A stretch of 64,000 nucleotides of DNA from the NCBI RefSeq assembly GCF_002878395.1, contig NC_061115.1, forward strand, positions 156,097,941-156,161,940. The letters run 5' to 3'. Within the stretch, counting starts at the first letter, position 1. Each line of letters opens with the position of its first letter. This DNA comes from Capsicum annuum. Taxonomy: Eukaryota > Streptophyta > Magnoliopsida > Solanales > Solanaceae. Shown here piece by piece: positions 32,590-45,299 of this stretch. A program made the translations under genes and the position numbers. The notes below the pieces were generated by a model. That model was given only the letters and a program-made list of their open reading frames with translations, was not told where the DNA came from and did not search any database.

Positions 32590-34092
32590 TGATGTGTGAG
32601 CCCATGGTAACACATTTGAGGTTTTTAACTCTAAATAATTGTAAGGTCTTGAGCAACATTAGTTGTTTTTGATTAGTTTTACTTTGATTTTGCAGTAAAG
32701 GTTGAGATGCAGGAAACCAACAATAATAGAAGCAAAAATGCTGAAATCTGAAGCAATTAAAAGACAAGTGCAGCTGATGACATTCATGATAGTTCATCAG
32801 CCTGATGATAGGATATGAAGGACATCATCAGCCCTAAATAGGGAATGAGTTCCAGCTGGTAGAATTGACAATATTTTGTGATAGGCCATCATAATGGTGA
32901 TAAGTCATCAGGAATGCCATCAGACTTAGGCAGGATATGAGAATTGGAGAAAAAGTGTGATGACATTTCTGATAAGTGATCACAATCCTGATAAGCCATC
33001 AAAAGTTACCGTCAACCTAAGATAGGACTAGTGCAGATTTGAAGAAGACCTGATGACATTCCCAATAAGTCATCAGGATCCTGATAAGGCGTTACCAATA
33101 GTCATCATCTATTCTGAGAAAAAGCTGTAACTTTGATTTTGTTTCCTCATTTAGGGTGAACTATTTAAAGCTTTGTTTTAGGGTTTTCTAGAGAGAATTC
33201 TAGAGAGAGTCGACACATTGAGTTTTGAGATAGCATAGTTTGATATTTTTCCCTCTCTACTTTTGGCTTGGAAAAACAAATACTTTGAAGAAATTATTAT
33301 CAGTATTTTGGGGTTTTCTTTGTGATCTAATTTGCGATTCACTAGTTATTATTCATCTCTATAAGTTTATCTTTCAAATCATAAATTTAATTAGGTGTTC
33401 CATTTGTTTCATTATGAGTGGATAAATTTCATTAACCTGCGTTATGGGATCTAAGGTTAGGTCTTAATAAGGTGCTAAGTGTTCAAAATTCGAAAGGTTG
33501 TAGGATTTCTTGATAATTTTGAAGCTCTAATTAACATCTATTAGTTGCAAATAGGAGACATGCCTTCTTTGATTTTCTCGATAAAGAAATCAAATATAGT
33601 AGGAAGTGAATTATCAACAGGGACTCGAAAATATTTTGTTTAATAATTAGCATTATAACCAGGTTGGTTAACCTGAGGTAAAATTTGAGCAGTGAATAGA
33701 AATTCCCTAAGTCCGAGAGGATTAGGAAATTAAATGCTTAAGTAGGTCGAGAGATATTTAAGCATAATATCGATAAAGATAGCTTGTTGTCCTACCCACT
33801 GTGAGAATCTTGAACCACTTTTAGCTTCTTTCATGTACCAGATGCCCTAGTGAAAATAATTCTAGTTATTTCATAAACTCTTGATTACAAATATTAAAAT
33901 TAAAGTGACAAAGGAATACTTGTTAAACCTAAACCCCTCATTTTAGGTGACATTAAACTATCAGTAGATTAAGTCGCAAGAAATTTGAGTTCACACCATA
34001 TTCCCTGTGGGATTCGACCCCAACCTAGTTAGGTTTTATATTGATAATGATCACTTACACTCTCGTTGAGAGGTGTAGTTTGAGCGTTATCA
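32590..34092 (+). mobile_element. Athila 5' LTR
   Basis: TGATGTG...TTATCA, 1503 bp. Region 32770-33110 is filled with reiterated 'tgatgacatt'/'gataagtcatcag' words. A promoter-like 'ctatttaaag' lies near 33160. Confidence 0.95.
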
Positions 34093-34096
34093 AAAA

Positions 34097-34114
34097 TGGC
34101 GCCGTTGTCGAGGA
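34097..34114 (+). promoter_or_regulatory. Athila primer-binding site (Asp-tRNA)
   Basis: 'tggcgccgttgtcgagga' is complementary to the 3' end of plant Asp-tRNA with about two changes. It lies 4 nt from the LTR end. The Asp-tRNA primer is characteristic of Athila and related plant gypsy elements. Confidence 0.92.
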
Positions 34115-34273
34115 ATAGCATTGTAAAATGAAAGTTTTTGTGTGATAATTGATTGTTAGTTAAGTTTCCTAGATATACGTTTATTTGTTGTTTTTGTTTA
34201 ATTGTCGGATTTTTATATGTATGCCAAGAACCCAAAGTTTTGGATAAACATTATTACCACTTAATTCGAAACC

Positions 34274-35878
34274 GCAATGAATTGGAAGAATGGAAGAACA
34301 GCAAGTGGCTGATAGACTGGCAGCCTTAGCTAGAGCTTAGGTGAATGTACAAAATATCGGGCAACAGACATAACATCCAAAACCTGAGGACAAAGATTTA
34401 GGGGATGAGGAGTTATTGAACCTGGTAACCCAAGGCGTGCAAAGCAGATAGCTTCACAAGTGCCACATAATATTAATCGGAACCTTCTGTTCCAAAGAAT
34501 ACAAGAGTACCAGCCGATCCTGTATAATCTAAATGATGATGATGGCATGGACGGGGCAGGTGCAATAGGTGCCATTCCTTCACCGTTGGCACCTAGAGCC
34601 AAGTTCAACATTATGAGCACTATGATCCAACTTCTTAACCTAAAAAGGTTGTTTGGTGTCCTTCTTGGGGTTAATCCGAACCTATATCTGGTGAATTTTG
34701 TCACCATTTGAAAATCTTTTGATAACCCAAGAGTGGACCAAAATGCTATTCAGTTAAGATTGTTCCCGTTGTCTTTGTCTGGGGAGGCAATATTGTGGCT
34801 GAATGTGCTTACGCCTGATTCCATCACCCACTAAAGGCAATTGAAATAAGCATTTCTAGAATGGTTTTTTCCACCCTCCAGGAGGGTACAGTTGAGGGAC
34901 GAGATCAGAAACTTTAGATAGCTCCCTACTGAATCTTTACATGAGACTTAGGAGAGATTCAAGAAGAAGCTGACACAGTGTTCGAACAACAATATGACGA
35001 ACCAACACTTGATGGAGACTTTGTACAGGGCCCTCAACTCTGTAACAAAGCCGATTATAGATAATGATACCGGTGGTTCATTTGTTAATCTATTATTTCA
35101 AGATGCCTTAGACATATTAAATAGGATGACCAAACAGAGTTGGGCTTGGCATACTAGGGAGCCTATGGTAGAAAGCCCTACCATTTTGATTGGTATGTCT
35201 ACTGAACAACACAAGAGAGATGAGGAGTGGGATCAAGACATGACCTATCTAAAGACTCAGATAGACTTGCTCACCAAGAACTTATTATCGGGGAAGACTG
35301 AGAAAGTGATGGCTGTAATGTCTCAAGACCGAGTTGATGTGGAGCCTAAAAAAGAGGCAAAGTATGTTAATAATCAGGGGTGTTTTCGAGGAAATATCTA
35401 AGGGAATCAAAGTCAGAACATTTATGACAAGCCTGGTTACAAAGACTGGGATCAAGGAAATTGGAGAATCAATAATAATAGGAGTGTTTTATATGTGCCT
35501 CCTAGAAATTGGGACGCTGCTGCAATTAGCTTTGGAAAGATGTCCATGGAGGACATGATAGAGAAATTGTTGAATGGAGTTGAGGCTACCAACTCTGGTG
35601 TAACCACTATAAAAACCGATCTAACATCCAACAGTCAGTTGGTGCACTCACACTCCAATGCAATCAAACAGTTGGAGCAGCAAATGAGCCAACTTTCCAC
35701 TGCATTCAACCACAGAAAAAGCGAAACATTTCGAAGTAATACAATTCAAAATCTGCGAAATGATGGCTCATGTATGGAGATTACCACTAGGAGTGGTAAG
35801 ATCTTATCTGGCCCTTCTATGGGTAAATCTGTAAATGTTGAGGTAGTGTTTGATGAATCAAAGAAAACAATCCAATGA
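34274..35878 (+). pseudogene. Athila gag
   Basis: N-terminal piece near 34289 ('MEEQQVADRLAALARA'). Capsid region from about 34725: 'LRLFPLSLSGEAILWLN', 'AFLEWFFPPSRRVQLRDEI', 'ERFKKKLTQC', then open 34994-35401 with 'LMETLYRALNSVTKPII' and 'RMTKQSWAWHTREP'. A frame change leads to 35495-35878, the Athila spacer with 'SNAIKQLEQQMSQLS' and 'MEITTRSGKILSG'. It would form the virus-like particle. At least four stops or shifts disable it. Confidence 0.9.
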
Positions 35879-36159
35879 AGTCTGAGAAGCTGGATAATTC
35901 TGATAATGCTAAAAAAAAATTTAAAGAAAAGGAGAAAGAGGTAGTGTTGAAAACTATCCCAAGACAACCACCTCTATTTCCTCAGTGGTTGAAGAAAAAA
36001 GTTGATGATGCAAAGTTCAGCAAATTCATGGATATGCTCAAGCAATTGACAATAAATGTGCCTTTGGTTGAGGAACTTAAGCAAATGCCAGGATACATGA
36101 CATTCATGAAGGACCTTGTGACTAAGAAAAGAGCGGTGAGCTATGAATTGGAGGAAGAT

Positions 36160-36620
36160 CTCCACCATTGTAGAACTATTTCTACAAGGACCTTGGTGCA
36201 AAAGAAGCCAGGCCCAGGCACATTCACTATTCCATGCACAATTGGGACTATGGAATTTGGCAAGGTGTTATGTGATCTGGGAGTAAGCATTAATTTGGTA
36301 CCACTGGCTGTTTATAGAAAGTTGGGTCTGGGAAATCCTACACCAACCAACATGCGACTCATTATGGCGGATAGGTTAGTAAAGTGACCTGTTGGCATTC
36401 TATATAATGTTTTGGTGACGGTGTCCAAATTTATATTCCCTGCAGACTTCATCATTCTGGATTGCGAGGTGGACTTTGAGGTGTCCATAATCTTAGGTTG
36501 ACCTTTTCTTGCGACCGAAAGTATGTTGATTGATTTGAGAGTGAATAAGCTCTTATTCAAGATGTATGATGAAGTGGTATGGTTTGATGTGTGTAAATCA
36601 ATGAAGCAACATGAAGAAAT
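36160..36620 (+). pseudogene. Athila aspartic protease
   Basis: 'GPGTFTIPCTIGTMEF' leads into the active-site strand 'VLCDLGVSINLVPL' (D-L-G, the normal Athila form of D-S/T-G) at about 36270-36310. After a stop at 36385 the frame continues with '[18 protein letters not shown]' (about 36447-36500). It follows the gag spacer (35875-36160) and precedes a long linker (36620-37120) open in part. It is needed to cut gag-pol. Broken here. Confidence 0.88.
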
Positions 36621-37124
36621 GAGAATGCTCTCAATAGTTGATGTGTATTATAAGGACGAACAGGAGATGTCCATAGCTGAGCAACTCGTTGTCGAACCTT
36701 TGGCCACGGTCATGATGAATTATGATAGTGAAGGAATCAGGGAGTATGAAGAGACCATTTGTGCTTTGACAAAAATGGGTTCATATTCTTATGCTCCTAA
36801 AAAGCTATACCTTGACCTTGCTAATCGACCAACACCACCGGCCAAGCCATCTATTGAGGAGCCTCCTGTGGTGAAATTGAAAGAACTACCTGGGCACTTA
36901 CGGTACGTGTTTTTGGGTAATGGGAATGTGCTACCTATTATTATTATAGATAATTTGGGTGAGAAATAAGTAAATGCACTTATTTCAGTACTTTAGAGAC
37001 ATAAGAGAGCTATAGGATAGATCATTGCAGATATTATTGGAATTTCCCCTGGCATTTGCACGCATAAAATTCAACTTGAAGAAGACTGTATTCCAACCAT
37101 AGAGCATCAACGCCATCTTAACCC

Positions 37125-37800
37125 ACCAATGTAAGAGCTATTTAAGAAGGAGATTATTAAGTGGTTGGATGCAGGAGTGGTTTACCCTATTTTTGATAGC
37201 AAGTGGGTGAGTCTAGTTCAATGCATGCCCAAAAAAGGGGGCACGACTGTGGTTGCAAATGAAATAAATAAGTTGATTCCACTCAGGCCGGTAACTGGGT
37301 GGAGAGTTTGTATGGACTACCACAAGTTAAATGCAAGGACTCTGAAAGACCACTTCCCGATGGCCTTTATGGACCAAATGCTTGATCGAGTGGCTAGAAG
37401 GGAGTGGTGTTGCTTCTTAGATGGTTATTACGGATACAACCAAATCTGTATTGCTCCTGAAGATTAGGAGAAGACGACATTCACATGACCATATGTCACC
37501 TTTGCGTTTAAGAGGATGCCATTTGGCCTATGTAATGCACCCACCACTTTTCAACGGTGTATGATGTCTATCTTCTCAGACATGGTGGAGAACACTATAG
37601 AGGTATTCATGGATGATTTCTCTGTGATGGGAGATTCATTTGAGATGTGTTTGGAAAATTTGAATATAGACTTGCAACGTTGTGTCGAATTTAATTTGGT
37701 ACTTAATTGGGAAAAGAAGTCATTTTATGGTATAGAAGGGCATCATTCTCGGCCACAAAATTTCCAAAAAAGGGATAGAAGTTGATCGAGCAAAGGTGGA
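37125..37800 (+). pseudogene. Athila reverse transcriptase
   Basis: 'EIIKWLDAGVVYPIFDSKWV' entry block, 'WRVCMDYHKLNARTLKDHFP', 'FLDGYYGYNQI', a TAG at 37465-37467 and a TGA at 37486-37488, then 'MPFGLCNAPTTFQRCM' and the catalytic 'VFMDDFSV' (about 37605-37626), which is intact. A frameshift near 37745 ends the domain. Family: Ty3/gypsy RT with the FMDD variant common in Athila. Confidence 0.93.
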
Positions 37801-38410
37801 AGTTATCGAGAAACTACCACCTCCTATTTCAGTGAAGGGAGTGCATAGTTTTCTTGGTCGTGTTGGCTTTTATCAGATAATTATACAAGACTTCTAGAAG
37901 GTTGCAAATCCACTTTGCAAACTTTTGGAGAAAGAAGTGAAATTTTCCTTCTATATTGAGTGCTTGAAGGCATTTAAAGCCCTTAAAAAGAAGCTGGTTG
38001 AGGCCCCCATTGTTGTTGCACCTGACTGGTCAAAACCATTTGAGATTATATATGATGCAAATGGTGTTTCCCTTGGAGTGGTGTTGGGACAAAAGAGGGA
38101 CAAATTATTTCATTTGATATATTATGCCAGCAAAGCACTAAATGAAGTGCAAAAGAATTACACCATAACTGAATAGGAATTTTTGCCTGTAATGTATGCT
38201 TTTGAGAAGTTTAGAGCTTATTTGCTTGGGACCAAAGTGGTGGTCCACAATGACCATGCTTTCTTGAGGTATTTGATAGCTAAGAAAGACGCAAAACCAA
38301 GGCTGATTAATGGGTATTATTACTGCAAGAGTTTGACTTTAAGGTCAAAGACAGGAAAGTTTGTGAAAACCAGGTTGTAGATCATCTATTTAGAATAGAA
38401 GGTGAACTGG
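37800..38410 (+). pseudogene. Athila RNase H
   Basis: Includes 'FKALKKKLVEAPIVVAPDW' and 'FEIIYDANGVSLGVVLGQ' (first catalytic Asp present, in YDA). It continues with 'YYASKALNEVQKNYTITE', a TAG in place of the next codon at 38174-38176, then '[22 protein letters not shown]' at 38190-38255, quoted here only to mark the second Asp ('HNDH', normally H-T-D-H). Two breaks. Confidence 0.88.
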
Positions 38411-38659
38411 AAATTAGTGATGAAATGGAGATAAATGATTCATTCTTTGATGAGGAGATCCTGGCTGCAGCTATGGAAAAATTGCCATGTTATGTGGACT
38501 ATGCAAATTACGTTGTAAGTGAGGTCATCCCAAAAAATATTTCTTTCCATCAAAGAAAGAAATTCCTGCATGATGTGACACATTACTTTTGGAATAAGTC
38601 ATATCTTTTTCGGCTATGTGCGGATAATATTATAAGGAGATGCTGCCGGAAGTGGATGT

Positions 38660-39690
38660 ATTAGGCATATTGGAAGCATGTCATGCTTCCCCAATTGAAG
38701 GTCACCATGCAGGTGAACAAATGCATAGGAAGGTGTTGTAGAGTAGCTATTACTGGCCAACATTATTCAAGGATGCCCACGAGTTTGTGCTGAAATACGA
38801 ACAATGTTAGAGGCAGGGGTCAATCTTTAAATGACATGAGATGCCCTTGACTAAGATGATTGAAGTGGAATTATTTGATGTCTGGGGAATTGATTTCATG
38901 GGCCCTTTTGTAATCTTGTACGTGATGAAGTATATTAGAGTTGTTGTAGACTACATTTCAAAATGGGTAGAATCTGTAGCCTTGTCTGATAATGAAGGGA
39001 AGAGGGTTATTGTTTTTCTCAAGAAGAACATCTTTTCTTACTTTGGAGTACCACGTATCATTAAAGCGATGGGGGATCTCATTTTTGCAACAAATTATTT
39101 CAAGCAGCTTTGGCAAAATAAAGGGTAAAATAGCACAAAGTAGCTACTCCATACCACTCTCAAACCAGTGGGGAAGTGGAGGGTCAAATCGAGAGATTAA
39201 AGCCATCCTAGCCAAAATGGTGAATGCTAGTCGAAATGATTGGTCTCGAAAGCTCGATGATGCCTTGTAGGCATAACGGACTGCTTTCAAGACACCCATT
39301 ATCATGTCACCATTTCAGCTAGTCTATGGAAAAGCTTGCCACCTACCAATAGAGCTAGAGCACAAAGCCTTATGGGCCCTCAAAAAGTTAAATTTAAATT
39401 GGAAGGAGGAAGCAGAGCTGAGACAGGGAAAACTGAATGAGATGGATGAATTCTATCTCAGGGCATATGAATGAGCAGATCTATATAAAGAAAAGATGAA
39501 AAAGTACCATGATTGGAGGATAGAGAAACGAGACTTCCAAAAGGATGACTTGGTGCTTCTGTTCAATTCCAGACTCAAATTGTTGCTCAAATCTAAGTGG
39601 TTAGGTCCTTTTAAAGTTAGTCAAGTCTACTCATCTGGAGTAGTGGACTTGAAAATGAAGACGGCAGTACCTTCAAGGTAAATGGGCAAC
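38660..39690 (+). pseudogene. Athila integrase
   Basis: A zinc-binding region near 38680-38810 ('LEACHASPIEGHHAGEQMHR', 'YYWPTLFKDAHEFV') with stops. The core has its first Asp in '[10 protein letters not shown]' (38880-38909). In the second strand the usual I-S-D-G-G block reads '[10 protein letters not shown]' (about 39057-39086), so the catalytic Asp appears displaced or lost. The third residue region is split by a frameshift near 39120-39200. The C-terminus 'LVLLFNSRLKLLLKSKWLGP' (39550-39609) is typical of Athila. It is inactive. Confidence 0.88.
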
Positions 39691-39699
39691 ATGTCCAAC

Positions 39700-41165
39700 T
39701 CTACATTGGTCTGAAAGAATCAATGAAAAGTATCACAATTATCTATCTCAATGAAGTCTGAAGTAATTAAGATACCTGAGTCATGTCGCGACATTAAATC
39801 AGGCGCTGCATGGGAGGAAACCCATGAACCCCAGGATTGATCCATTCCATGTATACTCTTACCCTTAGTTTAGTTTTGTTTTGAGTTGAGGTTGAGGGTG
39901 TAGGGTAGGATGTTATTGTAACCTACGTTGTAGTGACTAGAAGAAATACAAGTACAGAAAGCAGTTGACATGTTTTTGATTAATTTTTGAACACCTCTCC
40001 AACATTTTGTTGCATAACTATGTAAATTACATTTACTTGCGACCATTGCAAATCTTGTTTTGGCATTAGTTCTAGTTGCTTGATAATCACTGCTGAACAA
40101 CTACATGAACTAGATAAGTAGTAGCTTGTGATATACTTGTGTGCCATATGTGTGTGAGAAACTAATTAGTTCCCTCTGTGTGCTGAAGCCAGAACTTGCC
40201 CGGTTAGTGTTACCATGGTTGAAAGGTAGGGGCTAGGAAAGGATCATAGGCCATTTTTGATGTTAACCCACTTTTAGCCTAAATAGCTTTCCCTGTGTGC
40301 ATAATATCCCTTGATCCCTGTTTTGAGCCAAAATTGCCCATTTATTTCTTATTCAACTTTCACCTTCCCATCTATACCATAATGAACTTGTTTTGGCCCT
40401 AGTCTTCCTTGGAAACTGTGTACTTTGACCTAGGTAAACAACCTAATTTGAGGGTGGCTATCATAGGGGTGCATTGTGTAAAATGAGTATGAAGAAGGGT
40501 AGAATAAAAGAAAAAGAATAAAAGTTAGGTGCTGTAGAAAAAGCATGAGAAAAGAAATAGTGAAAAAAAACCCAACTTGAATATGTGTGATCAAGAAAAG
40601 AGAAAAAGAGAAAAGGTTAATAAGTGAGCCCCAAGAGATTGGTGTAGTGTCAAGGAGGCATAGTCACTCTAAATGTCCTTGAATATCATACCATCCCCTA
40701 GCCTACATTACAAGCCTAAGAGAAGTCCTATAGTGATCCAAGATAGCCTATCTAAAGATCTGGGTAACAAAAATAAGGGCAAGCCTATGGCACTTGGCAT
40801 ACACTGATTGGATCTTTGTTTTGAGAGTGAGGGTCTTTTTACTATCCCCATATTTACATCTTTGGTCTGATATGAGTAGAAGGGGATTTATTTGTTTTGA
40901 GGGCACACTGGTATTGTTACTAGTTACTTGATTATTTAGGTAGTGTAAAATTGGTACATGCATGGTTGTTGTTACTAATATTGATGCCATAGCTTGAGTT
41001 TTTTGTGTTACATTATTGTTTTTCAGTGGTATACGCAGTTGGTTTTAATTTGATTGACCTTGGAGGTGGTAACCATGTTTTGAGCTTAAATGAATAATTG
41101 ACTGCTATATTGTACTTTATTTCTCTTAGTTATGTTTTGGTTGCTTGAGGAAAAGAAATTATTTT
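39700..41165 (+). other. Athila 3' untranslated region
   Basis: About 1.5 kb without supported coding. It contains the block 'ggcgctgcatgggaggaaac' (39800-39819), which recurs after pol in many Athila elements. No env-like transmembrane frame was found. Short open frames on the minus strand are shadows. Confidence 0.75.
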
Positions 41166-41178
41166 AAGTTGAGGGTGT
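41166..41178 (+). other. Athila polypurine tract
   Basis: 'aagttgagggtgt' directly precedes the 3' LTR start, the position where plus-strand DNA synthesis is primed. Confidence 0.75.
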
Positions 41179-42681
41179 TGATGTGTGAGCCTATACTAAC
41201 ATATTTGAGTCTTTTAACTCTAAATAATTGCAAGGGCTTGAGTAACTTTAGTTGTTTTTGATTAGTTTTACTTTGATTTTGCAGTAAAGGTTGAGATGTA
41301 GGGAAACCAACAATAATGGAAGCAAAAAGACTAAAATCTAAAACAATTAAAAGACAAGTGCAACTAACGACATTCATGATAGGTCGTCAGCCCAGTGATA
41401 GGCTATCAAGGCCATCGTTAGCCTTAAATAAGGAATGAGTTCCAGTTGGTATAATTGACGATATTTTGTGATTGGCCATCATAATGGTGATAAGTTATCA
41501 AGAATGCTGTCAGACTTAGGCAGGACATGGAAATTGGAGCAAAAGTATGATGACATTTATGATAAGTCGTCACAGTCCTGATAAGCCGTCAGAAGTTTCC
41601 ATCAACCTAAGACAGGACTAGTGAAGATTTGAAGAAGACCTGATGACATTCTTGATAAGTCATCAGGATCTTGATAAGGCATCACCAATAGTCGTCGTCT
41701 ATTCCGAGAAAAAGCTGTAACCTTGATTTTGTTTTCTTATTTACGGTGAACTATTTAAAGCTTTGTTTTAGGGTTTCCTAGAGATAATTTCGGAGGTAGT
41801 CGACACATTAAGTTTTGAGATAGCATATTTTGATATTTTTCTCTCTCTACTTTTGGCTTGAAAAAGTAAATACTTTGAAGAGATTATTATCTGTATTTTG
41901 GGATTTCTTTTGTGATCTAATTTGTGATTCACTAGTTATTATTCATCTCTGTAAGTTTATCTTTCAAATCATGAATTCAATTATGTGTTCTGTTCTTTTC
42001 ATCATGAGTGGCTAAATTCAATTAACTTGAGTTATGAGATCTAGGGTTAGGTCTTGATAAGGTGCTAAGTGTTCAAAATTCAAAAGGTGGTAGGATTTCT
42101 TGATAATTCTAAAGCTTTAATTAATGTCTATTGGTTGCAAATAGGAGACACACCTTCTTTGATTTTCTTGAGAAAGAAATCAAATATAGTAGGAAGTGAA
42201 TTATCAACAGGGACTCGAAAATACTTCGTTTAATAATCAGCGTTGAAACAAGGTTGGTTAACCTGAGGTAAAATCTGGGCAGTGAATAGAAATTCCCTAA
42301 GTCCGAGAGAATCAGGAAATTAAACGCTTAAGTAGGCCGAGAGACATTTAAGCATAACATCGATAAATATAGCTTGTTGTCCTACCCACTGTGAGAATCT
42401 TGAACAACTTTTAGCATTTGTCATGTACCGGAAGCCCTATTAAACATGATTCTGGCTATTTCATAAACTCTAGATTACAAATACTGAAATTAAAGTGACA
42501 AACAAATACTTGTTAAACCTAAACCCCCCATTTCAGGAGACATTAAACTATTAGTGGATTAAGTTGCAAACAACTTGAGTTCACACCATATTCCCTATGG
42601 GATTCGACCCCAACCTAGTTAGGTTTTATATTGACAACGATTGCTTACACTCTCGTTGAGAGTGTAGTTTAAGAATTATCA
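41179..42681 (+). mobile_element. Athila 3' LTR
   Basis: Exactly the same length as the 5' LTR (1503 bp) and collinear with it, roughly 10% diverged at its start. The target duplication GTACA follows. Confidence 0.95.
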
Positions 42682-42686
42682 GTACA
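42682..42686. repeat. Athila target-site duplication GTACA (right)
   Basis: Identical to 32585-32589. Confidence 0.93.
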
Positions 42687-44360
42687 GTCTTATGGATCGA
42701 TATGACAGCTTCTGTTTATTACCTTTGAGAGACTATAGGACATATTTAGGAGATCTTCACTTCTTTAACCTATTTTATGCTAAGAGTCTAAGTTGGTTTC
42801 TAAATATTTGTTTGGTTTTACACTTTTATTGGATGGCTAAGACACATTTTACTACTACCTAAGAAAATGACCTTGAGTCTGTGAGTAGGGATACTATCAT
42901 AGTTTGAAGAAGATCTAGAGGGAAAAGACAACCTAGAGATGGAGCCCCAACCAGAGACCAAGAAAGAGGGCCTTGACTAGACCCTATTCCTTCCCCCAAG
43001 AAAAAATTTCCTTCTCCCAACCCTTAGTAGGCTAAAGACTAGCCCAGGCTCCACTATGGCTTATTTCTTCTTCATTACTATTGGATGCATTGCTTTAGAT
43101 ATTGGGATTTGTTTGTAGTTCACTATATAATGGTGTGCAGTCTGCTAATCAGAGTGGTATTGAATTAGAAGTACAACTTGTAGCTGTGGATTCTATAGTT
43201 GGGTCCCTTCTATGCCGATGGTTGCTCAATCCGTAGTTTCTTAGCTGATGGTTTCCTATCCTACTATGTCTGTTTAGGAGTAAAAGATATTGGGTATAAT
43301 CTTAAAATTGGCTCTGCCTAGGTTTTTGAGTGCACTGATCAAGGAGGTTCACGAATTCTTGATTGCTTAAGAGGATAAGCTTCATAATTTGGGAATAGTT
43401 AAGACTGGTAGTATAGATTACACTACTTTCTGATTGGATTTGGTAGACATAAGTGGAGGCGTCATATTAAATTTAAGCTAGCTAGTTTTCTTTCATTGAC
43501 ATGAACTCAGTTCTCTGAGGTATTCTTGGTAAAGTATATGCCTCACAACCTTAAAAATTATTTGACAGATCAATTCTTGATATTAGAGAAGGTTTCTACC
43601 ACTATATGGAGTATGAGTCTCAATTTTATGAGATAGGTAGGAACGATACATCGATTTTGCCGATCGAGTATTAATAGGTTTGGTGTTTTTCGAGGATTGA
43701 GACTTTTTCTTCAATTGGATACACAGAGTTTGGTTTCTGTCAATAGATATTTTGCTGAGGTTTCTTATCATGCTTAAGTTATGGAGGAGATTTATTGTCA
43801 GGCCCAAGGGGGTAATAATATATGGTCGCTATATCAGGATTGTTTCAGTTGGAGTCACATTGTCTCATAGTTCAGATGTAGTTGTTCTCAGGGTAGTTAC
43901 CTTTTAGATCAACCTCATCAGCATTAGGGTCTATCTTGTTGGCCCATTCATGCTGCACTTTAGATCACCGATGGATGCCAGTTTAGTTACATTAATTATT
44001 TTGGCCAGAATAGTGTCAGTATTCGAGTGGTTTATATTTTAGGTATTCTACCCGTGGTGGTTATTTAGGGTCAACCAGATCTTTTAGTTTTAGTATAACG
44101 CTTGAGGAATAATATGGTTGTGGGGGCCTGTAGCCATCTCTTAAAAAAGTGCCCCAGTCATAAAGTGATAGTTCTAGCTGCTAAGAGTGTTTTGACGATT
44201 AGGGTAGAACCTCTCCCAACTAGAAGTGGTATGAATAGCAATTGAGGTGGTCCATCGAGTACTTATAGAGGTCCTCAGATAGGTAGGATAGGGGTAGGTC
44301 AATAGCCCAGCTTAGTGGTGGGCCTGATCAATTATATATTGTACCTTCCGACCTGAGACT
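42687..44360 (+). pseudogene. Chromovirus G leader and gag
   Basis: Continues the leader broken by Athila ('gtcttatggatcgatatgac', a common chromovirus leader phrase), then a decayed gag with stops in every frame. The best marker is a degraded zinc knuckle around 44120-44156 ('CSHLLKKCPS'). The 5' LTR is at 29936-32532. No gag frame longer than about 60 codons survives. Confidence 0.65.
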
Positions 44361-44389
44361 GAGTCTTCAGATGATATCAATACAAGTAC

Positions 44390-44836
44390 AATTTCATTAT
44401 GCCATCAGAAAACTTTTACTTTATTTGATTTGGGACCCACTTATTCTTATGTATTTTCTTATTATTCCCCACAATTAGAGTTATATTGGAATTCTTTATC
44501 TGGACAGTTATGTGTAATTACTCTTGTGGGTAATTCTTTAGCAGTGGATCGGGTTTATAGAACATATATTGTGACTATTCAAGAGTTTGATAATCAGGCT
44601 AATCTTATTTTATTAGACATGGCGGATTTTGATGTAATTATGGGCATGGATTCTTTATCCCACTGTCATGAGATTTTCGATTATTTTGCTAAGACCATTA
44701 CCTTATCCATTCCCGGCATTACCTTAGTTGTGTGGCACGGATCTATTAGCCTGAGCCGACGGTGGTTATTTCTTATATTTAGGCTAGGAGACTTATTTCG
44801 AGGGGTTGTAAGTCTTATTTTATTTATATCCATGAT
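44390..44836 (+). pseudogene. Chromovirus G protease
   Basis: 'FDLGPTYSYVFSYYSPQLEL' carries the active-site region (D-L-G). It is followed by 'LAVDRVYRTYIVTI' and the second-half hallmark 'DFDVIMGMDSLSHCHEI' (about 44625-44675). Open from 44430 to 44840. It is homologous to the protease at 20412-20101 but on the other strand and in a different element. Function would be gag-pol maturation. The N-terminal frame is broken. Confidence 0.88.
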
Positions 44837-45299
44837 GTGATTATGAAGAGTCCATGGCTTGGCGTTGTTCCTATAGTATGTGAGTTTCCTAATGTTTTTC
44901 CTACCGATCTACCTAGTCTTCCTCTTGAGCATGATATTGAGTTTATTATTAATCTTGAGTCGGGCACCCAACCTATTTCTATGGCAGCTAATCATATGGC
45001 TTTAACGGAGCTAATTATCAGCTTTAGGATGTACTGGTGAAAGTTTAATTAGATCTAGTGTGTCTCCTTGGAGTCCTCCTATCTTGTTCATTAAAAGTAA
45101 GAATGGTTCTATGTGTATGTGTATTGACTACAAACATCTTAATAAGGTGACATAAAAAAAGGTATCCTAGGCCTTGCATTGATGAGTTATTTGACCAACT
45201 TTAGTGAGAAGTGATGTTCTCTAAGATTAAATTGAGATTCGATTACCGTTAGTTATGATACAATCCAAATTGCCTTTAGAACTTTGGATGAGATCCTTA
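44837..45299 (+). pseudogene. Chromovirus G RT, N-terminal piece
   Basis: 'VCEFPNVFPTDLPSLPLEHD' and 'NLESGTQPIS' are the protease-RT linker and RT entry of Tekay/Del-type chromoviruses. After the stop at 45038 degraded RT continues (phrases for C-I-D-Y and F-D-Q-L near 45120-45195) until homology ends at about 45299, where a new LTR begins. The catalytic YxDD and everything downstream are absent. Confidence 0.82.

Larger units (their letters stand above)
32590..42681 (+). mobile_element. Complete Athila-type Ty3/gypsy retrotransposon
   Basis: Two 1503-bp LTRs (32590-34092 and 41179-42681), each starting TGATGTGTGAG and ending TTATCA, are flanked by the 5-bp duplication GTACA. An Asp-tRNA primer site follows the left LTR and a purine-rich tract precedes the right one. 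Between them lie gag, protease, RT, RNase H and integrase in plus orientation, all with stops or frameshifts. No env-like frame is seen in the 1.5 kb after integrase. I count about 20 differences in the first 205 bp of the two LTRs, so it is not a recent insertion. It sits in the leader of chromovirus G. Confidence 0.96.

Noticed and set aside
39700..41165. Possible env-like ORF after Athila pol
   Set aside because: Some Athila elements carry one, but no frame here has length, signal peptide or membrane segments to support it.
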